This document shows, piece by piece, positions 1-8,669 of a stretch of 64,000 bases of DNA. The stretch covers positions 1 through 64,000 of the forward strand of contig CACHCA010000004.1 in the NCBI GenBank assembly GCA_902578265.1, in the 5' to 3' direction. This stretch comes from an uncultured Pelagibacteraceae bacterium (lineage in GTDB: Bacteria > Pseudomonadota > Alphaproteobacteria > Pelagibacterales > Pelagibacteraceae). The translations under genes were made by a program, and so were the position numbers. Each line of letters opens with the position of its first letter. Position 1 is the stretch's first letter. Below the pieces are notes generated by a model. The model saw only the letters and a program-made list of their open reading frames with translations, had not been told where the DNA came from and made no database searches.

Positions 1-1
1 T

Positions 2-145
2 CTAATTAGTTTAATAGGATACAAAAATACTATTAAATATGCTAATAATTTAATCTTAAGAATAAAAAGTAAATTAAAAATATATGGATCTAAATCAAGA
101 AATTTGTCAGAAACATTAAATTATATTTTGAATAGAAATAAATGA
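2..145 (+). CDS. ispA: Farnesyl diphosphate synthase, 3' end only
   Basis: An open frame runs in from the left edge and ends at the TGA at 143-145. The 47 visible residues read as the C-terminal helices of a short-chain polyprenyl synthase: a segment starting [15 protein letters not shown] and a terminus NYILNRNK, close to the E. coli IspA ending (DYIIQRNK). IspA condenses IPP and DMAPP to farnesyl diphosphate. The stop overlaps the dxs start in an ATGA arrangement, so the two are probably translationally coupled, and ispA-dxs is a common order. The catalytic aspartate motifs lie outside the window, so the call rests on the tail and on context. Confidence 0.72.
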   Translation, partial: LISLIGYKNTIKYANNLILRIKSKLKIYGSKSRNLSETLNYILNRNK

Positions 146-2055
146 AAACAAAATACGAACTGTTAGATGAAATTAATTTTCCATCAGATTTAAAGAAGAT
201 ACCTGAGTCAAAATTACAAAAAGTTGCTGATGAATTAAGAGAGGAAATGATTGATGCTGTCTCGGTGACTGGCGGTCATCTTGGGGCAAGTCTTGGAGTT
301 GTAGAATTAACTGTTGCTTTACATTATATTTTTAATACACCCAATGATAAGTTAATCTGGGATGTGGGTCATCAGTGCTATCCACATAAAATTTTAACTG
401 GCAGAAAAGATAGAATAAGAACTCTTAGACAAGGAAATGGTCTTTCTGGTTTCACCAAAAGATCAGAGAGTGAGTATGATCCCTTTGGTGCTGCACACAG
501 CTCAACATCAATTTCATCAGCTCTGGGTATAGCAGAAGCAAACAAACTGTCTAATAAATCAGACAATGTAATTGCAGTAATTGGTGACGGGGCAATCAGC
601 GCAGGAATGGCTTATGAAGCTATGAATAATGCTGGTGCTTCAAAAACTAAGATGATCGTAATTTTAAATGATAATGATATGTCAATTGCTAGACCAGTTG
701 GAGCAATGAGCACTTATTTAGCAAAAATTTTTTCAGGAAAGATTTATTTTAGTCTAAGGGAGACTATTAAATTAGTTATGTCAGCTTTTTCAAAAAGATT
801 TAGTGCTAAGGCTGGCAAAGCAGAAGATTTACTAAGATCGGCTGTGACAGGTGGAACTTTGTTTAGTTCACTCGGATTTTATTACATTGGCCCGATAGAT
901 GGTCATGATTTAAATTCATTAATTCCAATCTTGAAGAATGCAAAAGACTCTAAGCATGAGGGACCAATTTTAATACATATTAAAACAAAAAAAGGAAAAG
1001 GTTATACTTTTGCTGAGGAAGCAAAGGACCATTATCATGGAGTATCAAAATTTAATGTCAAAACTGGCGAACAACTAAAAACTACAAGTAAATTACCATC
1101 ATATACAAAGGTTTTTGCAAATACCTTAATTCAACATGCTAAAAAGGACAGTAAAATCATAGCTATTACAGCCGCAATGCCTGATGGCACCGGCCTAGAT
1201 ATTTTTCGTAAAGAATTTCCAGACAGGACTTTTGACGTTGGAATTGCGGAGCAACATGCAGTTACATTTGCTGCAGGTTTAGCTACCGAAAACTTTAAAC
1301 CCTATGCAGCTATTTATTCTACTTTTCTTCAAAGAGCTTATGATCAAGTAGTTCATGATGTAGCGATTCAAAGTTTACCAGTTAGATTCGCGATAGATAG
1401 AGCGGGACTTGTTGGGGCTGATGGACCAACACATGCTGGAAGTTTTGATACAACATATTTAACCACTTTACCAAATTTTATTGTCATGGCGGCAAGTGAT
1501 GAAGCTGAACTTGTAAGAATGATAAATACCTCAACCGAGATTAACGATAGACCTTGCGCATTTAGGTATCCAAGAGGAACAGGATTAGGTTCAACTCTAC
1601 CTTCAATAAATGAAAAAATTGAGATAGGAAAATCAAAAATTATCAAAGAGGGAAAAAAATTAGCGATTCTAAATTTTGGAGCAAGATTGAACGAGACTTT
1701 GAAAGCTGCAGAAAATTTATCAAAAAAAGGTGTAACAATAACAGTTGTTGACGCCAGATTTGCGAAACCTTTAGATGAAAATCTCATTTGGCAATTAGCT
1801 ACATCTCATGAAGCAATCATGACAATTGAAGAGGGTTCAATTGGTGGTTTTGGATCTCATGTGGTGAATTTTTTGACAAAAAAAGGTTTAATGGACTCTA
1901 ATTTAAAATTTAGATCATTAACATTACCAGATATTTTTATTGATCAAGATACTCCAGATAGAATGTATAAAGTGGCAAATCTTGACTCAGCTTCAATTGA
2001 GGAAAAAGTTTTAGATTTACTAAATTCTAATATAGTTTTGAAAAAACACAATTAA
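142..2055 (+). CDS. dxs: 1-deoxy-D-xylulose-5-phosphate synthase
   Basis: DXS makes 1-deoxy-D-xylulose 5-phosphate from pyruvate and glyceraldehyde 3-phosphate with thiamine diphosphate, the entry step of the MEP isoprenoid pathway. The 637 residues are the usual family length. Visible landmarks are GGHLGAS (H46), [15 protein letters not shown] (H77), GAAHS (H119), the thiamine-diphosphate signature GDGAISAGM from residue 148 followed by NDNDMSI, and the pyrimidine-domain motif [15 protein letters not shown] with the conserved glutamate near residue 370. The start overlaps the ispA stop by four bases. The 3' end overlaps the aroC stop tail to tail. Nothing looks degraded. Confidence 0.97.
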   Translation: MKTKYELLDEINFPSDLKKIPESKLQKVADELREEMIDAVSVTGGHLGASLGVVELTVALHYIFNTPNDKLIWDVGHQCYPHKILTGRKDRIRTLRQGNGLSGFTKRSESEYDPFGAAHSSTSISSALGIAEANKLSNKSDNVIAVIGDGAISAGMAYEAMNNAGASKTKMIVILNDNDMSIARPVGAMSTYLAKIFSGKIYFSLRETIKLVMSAFSKRFSAKAGKAEDLLRSAVTGGTLFSSLGFYYIGPIDGHDLNSLIPILKNAKDSKHEGPILIHIKTKKGKGYTFAEEAKDHYHGVSKFNVKTGEQLKTTSKLPSYTKVFANTLIQHAKKDSKIIAITAAMPDGTGLDIFRKEFPDRTFDVGIAEQHAVTFAAGLATENFKPYAAIYSTFLQRAYDQVVHDVAIQSLPVRFAIDRAGLVGADGPTHAGSFDTTYLTTLPNFIVMAASDEAELVRMINTSTEINDRPCAFRYPRGTGLGSTLPSINEKIEIGKSKIIKEGKKLAILNFGARLNETLKAAENLSKKGVTITVVDARFAKPLDENLIWQLATSHEAIMTIEEGSIGGFGSHVVNFLTKKGLMDSNLKFRSLTLPDIFIDQDTPDRMYKVANLDSASIEEKVLDLLNSNIVLKKHN

Positions 2056-3134
2056 CTACACTGAGCTTTGTGTAGAAGATAATGATCTAATAAAACGCAA
2101 GATAACATTGCTTCACCCACAGGTACAGCTCTTATACCCACACATGGATCATGTCTACCTTTTACTGATATACTCGTATTCTTTCCAAATTTATTGATTG
2201 TTTTTCTACTTTTTAAAATTGAAGAAGTTGGTTTTACAGCAAAAGAGACAATTATCTCTTGACCTGAGGAAATGCCTCCCAGAATCCCTCCAGCGTTATT
2301 AGATTTAAATTTTGTTATTTTTCTATTTTGAGAAATTTCATCTGAATTTTCCTCACCTGACAATTGTGCTGAGTTCATACCTGAGCCAATATTAACTCCT
2401 TTTACAGCATTTATACTCATCATAGCTGATGCTATGTCAGAGTCTAATTTTGAGTATATAGGTGCTCCTAATCCAGCAGGAACACCGTTCGCTCTTATCT
2501 CGATTATTGCTCCACATGACGATCCAGCTTTTCTAATACTTAATAAGTATTTTTCCCAAATTTTTAACATTGATTTATCTGGGCAAAAAAATGGATTTTT
2601 AGAAATTATTTTATCATCCCATTTATTAGTATCACATCCTAATATTCCAAGTTGGGTCACAGCTCCGTTGATTTTAAATTTTTTTCCTAGTTTATTTTCT
2701 AAAACTTTTTTTGCCACTGCACCCGCTGCAACTCTTGCGGCTGTTTCTCTTGCAGATGATCTACCACCACCTCTGTAGTCTCTTATTCCATACTTTTTAA
2801 AATATGTGAAATCAGCATGTCCTGGTCTAAATTTATCTTTAATATCATTATAATCCTTTGAACGCATATCTTCATTGTAAATTACTAATGATATTGGTGT
2901 CCCAGTCGTTTTTCCCTCAAAAACTCCTGAAAGAATTTGAACTTTGTCACTCTCCTTTCTTTGAGTAGTAAACTTTGATTGCCCAGGTTTTCGTTTGTTT
3001 AATTCTTTTTGAATATCGGCTTCTTTTAATGCTATTAATGGTGGACACCCATCTATAATACACCCTATTGCTGGACCATGGGATTCCCCCCATGTCGTAA
3101 AACGAAAAGACTTTCCAAAAGTATTAAATGACAT
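2052..3134 (-). CDS. aroC: Chorismate synthase
   Basis: Chorismate synthase converts EPSP to chorismate with reduced FMN, the last step of the shikimate pathway. The 360-residue protein shows all three family signatures: [17 protein letters not shown] near residue 17, [18 protein letters not shown] in the middle, and [17 protein letters not shown] near the C-terminus. It is convergent with dxs, and its start lies only 33 bases from the divergent pdxH start, so both promoters must share that gap or overlap coding sequence. Length and motifs indicate an intact enzyme. Confidence 0.97.
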   Translation of the reverse strand: MSFNTFGKSFRFTTWGESHGPAIGCIIDGCPPLIALKEADIQKELNKRKPGQSKFTTQRKESDKVQILSGVFEGKTTGTPISLVIYNEDMRSKDYNDIKDKFRPGHADFTYFKKYGIRDYRGGGRSSARETAARVAAGAVAKKVLENKLGKKFKINGAVTQLGILGCDTNKWDDKIISKNPFFCPDKSMLKIWEKYLLSIRKAGSSCGAIIEIRANGVPAGLGAPIYSKLDSDIASAMMSINAVKGVNIGSGMNSAQLSGEENSDEISQNRKITKFKSNNAGGILGGISSGQEIIVSFAVKPTSSILKSRKTINKFGKNTSISVKGRHDPCVGIRAVPVGEAMLSCVLLDHYLLHKAQCS

Positions 3135-3167
3135 TATTTATATTGTATAGATTATTTTGTTAAAATT

Positions 3168-3794
3168 ATGAATCAAAAAAACTCACTTGGGCTTAATAAA
3201 TGCTTTTTAGATCTAGATAATCCATTTGAACTATTTCAAAGATGGTTTGAGGAGGCTAAAAAAAAAGAAATTAATGATCCTAATGCTTTAGCACTTGGTA
3301 CCGCAAATAAAGAGGGTATTCCCTCAGTAAGAATGGTTTTGCTCAAAGGTCACAGTGAAAAAGGATTTGTTTTTTATACAAATTTAAACAGTCAGAAAGG
3401 AAATGAAATTAAAGAAAATCCAAATGCTACAATGTGCTTTCATTGGAAAAGTCTATTAAGACAAATTAGGATAGTTGGAACATTGAAACAAGTAGATGAT
3501 CAAACTGCTGATGAGTACTATAACTCTAGAGCATATGATAGCAGAATAGGTGCTTGGGCCTCAAAGCAAAGCAGTATTCTCCAGAATAGAGATGAACTTT
3601 TAGATGCTTTAGAGAATTATAAAAAAAAATATAATGACAAAGATAATGTACCAAGACCAAGCCACTGGTCTGGCTGGAATTTAACACCTTCCACAATTGA
3701 ATTTTGGTTAGATGGGGATAATAGAATACATGAAAGATTAAAGTACTCTATAGATAAAAGTGGTAGTTGGATAAAAAGTCTTCTAAGTCCTTAA
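3168..3794 (+). CDS. pdxH: Pyridoxamine/pyridoxine 5'-phosphate oxidase
   Basis: PdxH is an FMN-dependent oxidase that makes pyridoxal 5'-phosphate from PNP or PMP. The 208 residues are typical. Family features are the N-terminal DPFELF-like segment (NPFELFQRWFEEA), the FMN-binding stretch SVRMVLLKG followed by FVFYTNLNSQKG, and the C-terminal WSGWNLTPSTIEFW ... RIHERL pattern in which the substrate-binding arginine sits. It is divergent from aroC and convergent with the prenyl synthase, whose stop overlaps its own by four bases. Confidence 0.96.
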   Translation: MNQKNSLGLNKCFLDLDNPFELFQRWFEEAKKKEINDPNALALGTANKEGIPSVRMVLLKGHSEKGFVFYTNLNSQKGNEIKENPNATMCFHWKSLLRQIRIVGTLKQVDDQTADEYYNSRAYDSRIGAWASKQSSILQNRDELLDALENYKKKYNDKDNVPRPSHWSGWNLTPSTIEFWLDGDNRIHERLKYSIDKSGSWIKSLLSP

Positions 3795-4804
3795 AAATCT
3801 CTAGACAAACTAAATGAAGTTAAATTTTCAAGAATATTTTTTTCATTACAATCTTTAAATATTGATAACGAGTTTGATGCTAAATTTATATAATGACTTG
3901 CCTTTTGATAACATTCTTTAATAATTTCATATTGTTTGATTAAAGATAATGTATGATTAAAATCACTTTCATCTCTTCTATCTTTTAAAAAAATACCTTT
4001 AAGACTTTCCTTTTCTCTAAGATTTGCTTTTTGAAATAATAAGATTATTGGCAGAGTAATTTTCCCCTCGTAAAAATCTTTGCCAATTTTTTTTCCAAAT
4101 AATTTTAACTCAGAATTGTAATCTAAAGTATCATCAGCTATTTGAAAAGTTAATCCCAAATTCCTTCCGTAAAATTCTAAAGCCTCTTTTTCTTTTGATG
4201 ACACATCTGACAAAATTGCACCAACTTTGGTAGCTGCTGCAAATAATTCAGCAGTTTTCGCAGAAATTATTCTTAAATAAGTTTCCTCTAACATATCTAC
4301 CTCACCTCTGTGCTGTAATTGAAGAACTTCTCCTTGTGCAATCTTAGATGAAGTTGAGGATAGTAATTTTAAAACTTCAATATTTCCATCATCTACCATC
4401 ATTTCAAAACATCTGCTAAGTAAATAATCTCCAACTAAAACAGAGGAATGATTATCCCATACTTTGTTTAAAGTTTCTTTTCCCCTTCTAATAGATCCAT
4501 TATCTATTACATCATCATGCATTAAAGTTGCTGAGTGAATAAGTTCTACACAAGCAGCTAAATTTATATCCCTAGTTCCTTTTGAATATCCACATAATTT
4601 TGCAGAACCTAGAGTTAGTAAGGCTCTTAATCTCTTTCCGCCTGTTTCAAGGTGATAGTTTGTCATTTTCTGAACTAAGTCTACGTTGCTCTCTAATTTA
4701 GACTTTATTTTTTCTTCAACTAACAACAATCTATCTTCAACTGAATTTTTTAGTTGAAAATATGAATTATTAATTTTGTTTTTTAATTGTATGACACTTC
4801 CCAT
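3791..4804 (-). CDS. ispB: Long-chain polyprenyl diphosphate synthase (octaprenyl type)
   Basis: This trans-isoprenyl diphosphate synthase probably makes the ubiquinone side chain. The 337 residues include GGKRLR (55-60), the first aspartate-rich motif DDVID (97-101) and the second, DDTLD (224-228). The residues just before the first motif are small or aliphatic (SATLMH) rather than bulky aromatics, as in long-chain enzymes. The exact chain length (C40 or C50) cannot be read from sequence. It stands alone on the minus strand between pdxH and the S49 peptidase gene, near ispA and dxs, so three isoprenoid genes lie within 5 kb. Confidence 0.88.
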   Translation of the reverse strand: MGSVIQLKNKINNSYFQLKNSVEDRLLLVEEKIKSKLESNVDLVQKMTNYHLETGGKRLRALLTLGSAKLCGYSKGTRDINLAACVELIHSATLMHDDVIDNGSIRRGKETLNKVWDNHSSVLVGDYLLSRCFEMMVDDGNIEVLKLLSSTSSKIAQGEVLQLQHRGEVDMLEETYLRIISAKTAELFAAATKVGAILSDVSSKEKEALEFYGRNLGLTFQIADDTLDYNSELKLFGKKIGKDFYEGKITLPIILLFQKANLREKESLKGIFLKDRRDESDFNHTLSLIKQYEIIKECYQKASHYINLASNSLSIFKDCNEKNILENLTSFSLSRDF

Positions 4805-4818
4805 TAATTGAGCAAATT

Positions 4819-4849
4819 AGTATAATAGGTTGCTTTTTATACTTATCAA
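4819..4849 (-). promoter_or_regulatory. Candidate promoter for the prenyl synthase
   Basis: On the minus strand a -35-like TTGATA (complement of 4844-4849) is followed 16 bases later by TATTAT (complement of 4822-4827); an overlapping TATACT lies 3 bases further on with a 19-base spacer. Either could serve as the -10 for ispB, whose ATG is at 4804. In such AT-rich DNA these matches occur by chance, so the call is tentative. Confidence 0.4.
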
Positions 4850-4917
4850 TTGACGCACCTAAATCTTCAATTATAAGGTGTCTTTATATTCATAAAAAAA
4901 TTCTATAAATATTAAAA

Positions 4918-5724
4918 ATGCTCTCTTTTTTTAAAAAGAAAAAAATTATTCCACATATCAAGCTTAGTGGTGTAATTGGAAATGTTGGTAAATTTAAACA
5001 AGGTATAGATTTTTCTGGTCAAGAAGAGATTATTTCAAAAGCTTTTTCAGTTAAAAAAGCACCATGCGTCGCTATAACAATAAATTCTCCTGGAGGCTCT
5101 CCCGTCCAATCCCATTTAATTTATAGCTTAATTAGACAACAGGCAAAAAAAAATAAAAAAAAAGTAATAGTTTTTGCAGAGGATGTAGCAGCCTCAGGTG
5201 GATATCTAATAGCCTGTGCTGGAGATGAAATTTATGCAAACTCAAGTTCAATAATAGGCTCAATAGGAGTAATCTACTCTTCTTTTGGTTTTACAGAATT
5301 GATAAAAAAGATAGGTGTTGAGAGAAGAGTGCATACTGCTGGGAAAAATAAAAGTACATTAGACCCATTTCTAGATGAAAAAAAAGAGGACATCGAAAGA
5401 TTGAAAAATATTCAATTAGATTTACATAAAGATTTCATAGAGGTAGTTGAAAAAAGCAGATCATCAAAACTTAAAAAATCTGAGGTAGAATTATTTTCAG
5501 GTGAATTTTGGTCAGGTAGAAAAGCTAAAGATCTTGGTTTGATAGATGAGATAGGAAATGCAAACCAGGTATTAAGAGAAAAATTTGGAGAGGATGTAGT
5601 CATTAAAAAATTTGAAAAATCAAAAAGTTGGCTTAGTAAAAAATTATCGTCTTCAAATGATCATGTCGATCAATTAACAAATATATTAGAGGAAAAATCA
5701 GTTTGGCAAAAATATGGCCTCTAA
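4918..5724 (+). CDS. sohB: S49-family serine peptidase (SohB/SppA-like)
   Basis: S49 peptidases are membrane-associated Ser/Lys proteases that degrade signal peptides or other membrane fragments. At 268 residues this is the single-domain SohB-like form, not the tandem SppA. It has NSPGGSP, the nucleophile motif [12 protein letters not shown] (S93) and GKNKS with K145, the 52-residue Ser-Lys spacing of bacterial SppA, plus the GSIGVI segment. The N-terminus is short and lysine-rich (MLSFFKKKK) with no clear signal peptide or transmembrane helix, so the location is uncertain. The 3' end overlaps glyQ by 11 bases. Confidence 0.85.
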   Translation: MLSFFKKKKIIPHIKLSGVIGNVGKFKQGIDFSGQEEIISKAFSVKKAPCVAITINSPGGSPVQSHLIYSLIRQQAKKNKKKVIVFAEDVAASGGYLIACAGDEIYANSSSIIGSIGVIYSSFGFTELIKKIGVERRVHTAGKNKSTLDPFLDEKKEDIERLKNIQLDLHKDFIEVVEKSRSSKLKKSEVELFSGEFWSGRKAKDLGLIDEIGNANQVLREKFGEDVVIKKFEKSKSWLSKKLSSSNDHVDQLTNILEEKSVWQKYGL

Positions 5725-6595
5725 AAAAAATAAAAAAAAACTAAAATTTCAAACTTTCCAAAATACAATTATTAATTTACAAAAGTTTTGGAGTAAGAAT
5801 GGATGTGTAATTTTACAACCTTATGATATGGAGGTTGGAGCCGGAACATTTCACCCAGCTACTACTTTAAGATCACTTGGGCCCAAGCCATGGAAAGCAG
5901 CATATGTTCAACCTTCAAGAAGACCTACAGATGGAAGATATGGAGATAATCCAAATAGACTTCAACATTATTATCAATTTCAAGTTATAATAAAACCCTC
6001 TCCATTAAATATTAAAAAACTCTTTTTAAATAGTTTGTCGGTAATAGGAATTAATCACAAAGACCACGATGTTAGATTTGTTGAAGATGATTGGGAAAGC
6101 CCAACTCTAGGAGCTGCTGGTCTTGGATGGGAAGTATGGTGTGATGGAATGGAGATATCCCAATTTACATATTTTCAACAAATGGCAGGTTTCGAATGTA
6201 AACCAGTGTCAGTTGAGATAACCTATGGTCTTGAAAGAATTTGTATGTTTACTCAGCAGAAAAAAAACGTTTATGATTTAGTTTGGAATGATGAAGGTAT
6301 TGATTATAGGGAAGTTTTTCATCAATCGGAAAAAGAATTTTCAGCTTATAACTTTGAGCATGCTAATACAGAAAACTTATTTAAAATATTTGATATGCAT
6401 GAAAGTGAAGCAAAATCATTAGTTGAAAAAAATATATCTTTACCTGCATACGATCAATGTTTAAAAGCTAGTCATATTTTTAACGTATTAGATGCCCGTG
6501 GAGCAATTAGTGTTGCACAAAGAGCAGAATATATTGGTCGAATAAGAGAAATCACAAAACAAGCTGCTACAATTTGGGTACAGTCGCAAACATAG
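5714..6595 (+). CDS. glyQ: Glycyl-tRNA synthetase alpha subunit
   Basis: This is the catalytic alpha subunit of the bacterial heterotetrameric (alpha2beta2) glycyl-tRNA synthetase. The 293 residues contain the diagnostic stretch [20 protein letters not shown], then [16 protein letters not shown] and [10 protein letters not shown], and EITYGLERI further on. It starts inside the peptidase gene (11-base overlap) and is followed one base after its stop by glyS. The lysine-rich N-terminal tail ([11 protein letters not shown]) is slightly longer than usual; a start nearer FQTFQNTI is possible but no better start codon is visible. Confidence 0.97.
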   Translation: MASKKNKKKLKFQTFQNTIINLQKFWSKNGCVILQPYDMEVGAGTFHPATTLRSLGPKPWKAAYVQPSRRPTDGRYGDNPNRLQHYYQFQVIIKPSPLNIKKLFLNSLSVIGINHKDHDVRFVEDDWESPTLGAAGLGWEVWCDGMEISQFTYFQQMAGFECKPVSVEITYGLERICMFTQQKKNVYDLVWNDEGIDYREVFHQSEKEFSAYNFEHANTENLFKIFDMHESEAKSLVEKNISLPAYDQCLKASHIFNVLDARGAISVAQRAEYIGRIREITKQAATIWVQSQT

Positions 6596-6596
6596 A

Positions 6597-8669
6597 ATGT
6601 CAGAATTTTTTTTAGAGCTATTTAGTGAAGAAATTCCTGCTGGGCTTCAAAAAAATTTAAGAGAAAAAATTTTTGAAGATTTTAAAAATTTATTTGAGGA
6701 AAAATCAATAAAATCAAAAAAAAATGTTTCTTTTTCAACTCCAAATAGGTTAATTCTAGTTTTTGAAGGACTAGATAAACAAATTAAAATTAAATCTAAA
6801 GAGATTAGAGGCCCTAAAACTAGTGCTCCTGAACAAGCGTTGGGGGGTTTTTTGAGATCAAACAAAATTCAAAAAAAAGATTTATTTAAAAAAAAAACCG
6901 AAAAGGATGAATTTTATTTTTACAAAACTGTAGCAACCTCATTAAAAACACATGATTTACTCACTGAATTCATTCCAAAAATTTTGAGTAACTATCAATG
7001 GAAAAAATCAATGAAATGGGGTGAATTTGATTTAAATTGGGGAAGACCATTAAAATCAATTTTATCAATATTTGATAAAAAAATTTTAAGTTTTAAATTT
7101 CATCATTTAGTCTCGTCTAACCAGACTTTTGTAGATAAAGATTTTGAGGAAAAAAAAAGATCTTTTGAAAATTTTAAGAATTATGAAAAATTTTTTGAAG
7201 ATAATGGAGTTATCGTTAATCAAAATAAAAGATTAAAAATAATCAATAAATCTTTTTTAAAGATATTAGGGAAAAAAGGGTTAAAAATTAATGAAAATCC
7301 TAAATTAATGGATGAGGTTGTAAATTTAGTAGATAGCCCAAATGTTTTATCGTGCAAATTTGATAAAAAATTTTTATCGGTTCCTAAAGAGATTTTGACC
7401 CTAACGATGGAGTCTCACCAAAAATATTTTCCAACATTTAATGATAAAAATGAAATTACAAATGAGTTTTTAATTGTAACAAATAAAAAAGACCACAAAG
7501 GATTTATTAAGATAGGTAATGAAAGGGTAGTTGATGCAAGATTAAGTGATGCAGAATTTTTTTGGAATAAAGATAAAACTCAAAATTTAGTAAAAAAGGT
7601 GTCAGAATTAAAATCAATGAATTTTTTTAAAGGGCTTGGATCCTATTTTGACAAAGTTCAACGAATGAGAAAAATTAGTGGAATGATTTCAGATGAATTG
7701 TTAATTAGTAAAGAGAAAGTAGAATTGTTAGCATCAATTTGTAAGACTGATCTTACTTCTGATCTTGTTGGTGAATTTCCTGAACTTCAGGGACTTATGG
7801 GAGGGTATTTTTCTGAATATCAAGGATTTGATAAAGATATTTCTTTGGCTATTTCTGAACAATACTTACCTATTGGCCTCGACTCAACAGTCCCAAAAAA
7901 ACCATTCAGTGTTACGTTATCGATTACAGATAAGATTGATACCTTAGTTGGTTTTTTTGGTATTAACGAGAAACCTACAAGTTCAAAAGATCCATTGGCA
8001 TTAAGAAGGATTGCTCTAGGTATAATAAGAACCATTATAGAAAATAAAAAGAATTTGAAAATAAATGATCTTTTGAATTATTCCTCACGCCTTTACGATG
8101 ACCAGGGATATAATCTTGAAAACAAAGATTTACAAAAAGAATTAGAGGATTTTTTAAAAGATAGATTTAGATACTATCTTAAAAACAAAGAAATACGTTA
8201 CGATATAATTGAGGCAACTTTATCATCATTTTCCTTAAATAGTTTATTTTCGTCTTTTGAAAAAGCAAAATGTCTTAATAAGGTAATTAATACCCAAATT
8301 GGTATAGACATCAATTCAAGTTATAAAAGAGCATCAAATATTTTAGATCATGAGATGAAAAATAACGAGATTGAAATAAATAATACAACTGATCCTGGTA
8401 TTTTTAAAAATGACTTTGAAAAAAACTTATATAAAAAAATTAATGATATTAAAAAATATTATTCAACCATAAACAGTGATGAAAATTGTGAAAAATCATT
8501 ATCAATTTTAGCTGAAACTAAAAAAGAAGTTTTTGAATTTTTTGATAATGTAAAAGTTAATGAGGATAATGAAACTTTAAGAAAAAATCGTTTGGAACTT
8601 ATTAATATGTTATGTAAAACCTTTCAAAATTATATAAATTTTCGATTTTTAAAAGCTCATAATGAATAA
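6597..8669 (+). CDS. glyS: Glycyl-tRNA synthetase beta subunit
   Basis: The beta subunit binds tRNA-Gly and partners GlyQ. The 690-residue protein begins with the family signature FFLELFSEEIPAGLQ and contains LTMESHQKYFP and VVDARLSDAEFFW, an HD-like central region (LVGEFPELQGLMGGYFSEY), and PLALRRIALGI. A lysine- and asparagine-rich C-terminal DALR-like domain follows. It overlaps the next gene by eight bases. Base composition is extremely AT-rich, in keeping with weak constraint in the C-terminal part. Confidence 0.96.
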   Translation: MSEFFLELFSEEIPAGLQKNLREKIFEDFKNLFEEKSIKSKKNVSFSTPNRLILVFEGLDKQIKIKSKEIRGPKTSAPEQALGGFLRSNKIQKKDLFKKKTEKDEFYFYKTVATSLKTHDLLTEFIPKILSNYQWKKSMKWGEFDLNWGRPLKSILSIFDKKILSFKFHHLVSSNQTFVDKDFEEKKRSFENFKNYEKFFEDNGVIVNQNKRLKIINKSFLKILGKKGLKINENPKLMDEVVNLVDSPNVLSCKFDKKFLSVPKEILTLTMESHQKYFPTFNDKNEITNEFLIVTNKKDHKGFIKIGNERVVDARLSDAEFFWNKDKTQNLVKKVSELKSMNFFKGLGSYFDKVQRMRKISGMISDELLISKEKVELLASICKTDLTSDLVGEFPELQGLMGGYFSEYQGFDKDISLAISEQYLPIGLDSTVPKKPFSVTLSITDKIDTLVGFFGINEKPTSSKDPLALRRIALGIIRTIIENKKNLKINDLLNYSSRLYDDQGYNLENKDLQKELEDFLKDRFRYYLKNKEIRYDIIEATLSSFSLNSLFSSFEKAKCLNKVINTQIGIDINSSYKRASNILDHEMKNNEIEINNTTDPGIFKNDFEKNLYKKINDIKKYYSTINSDENCEKSLSILAETKKEVFEFFDNVKVNEDNETLRKNRLELINMLCKTFQNYINFRFLKAHNE

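Noticed and set aside
1368..1787. 139-codon open frame on the minus strand inside dxs
   Set aside because: It lies wholly within a well-supported dxs gene, has no family likeness, and its serine/phenylalanine-rich content is what antisense reading of AT-rich coding DNA gives.
2434..2778. 114-codon plus-strand frame opposite aroC
   Set aside because: Lies entirely inside aroC, whose motifs are intact; no start context or family signature.
5694..5760. Poly-A stretches at the glyQ start as a programmed frameshift site joining the peptidase and glyQ
   Set aside because: Both genes have complete, separate domain sets; an 11-base overlap explains the arrangement.
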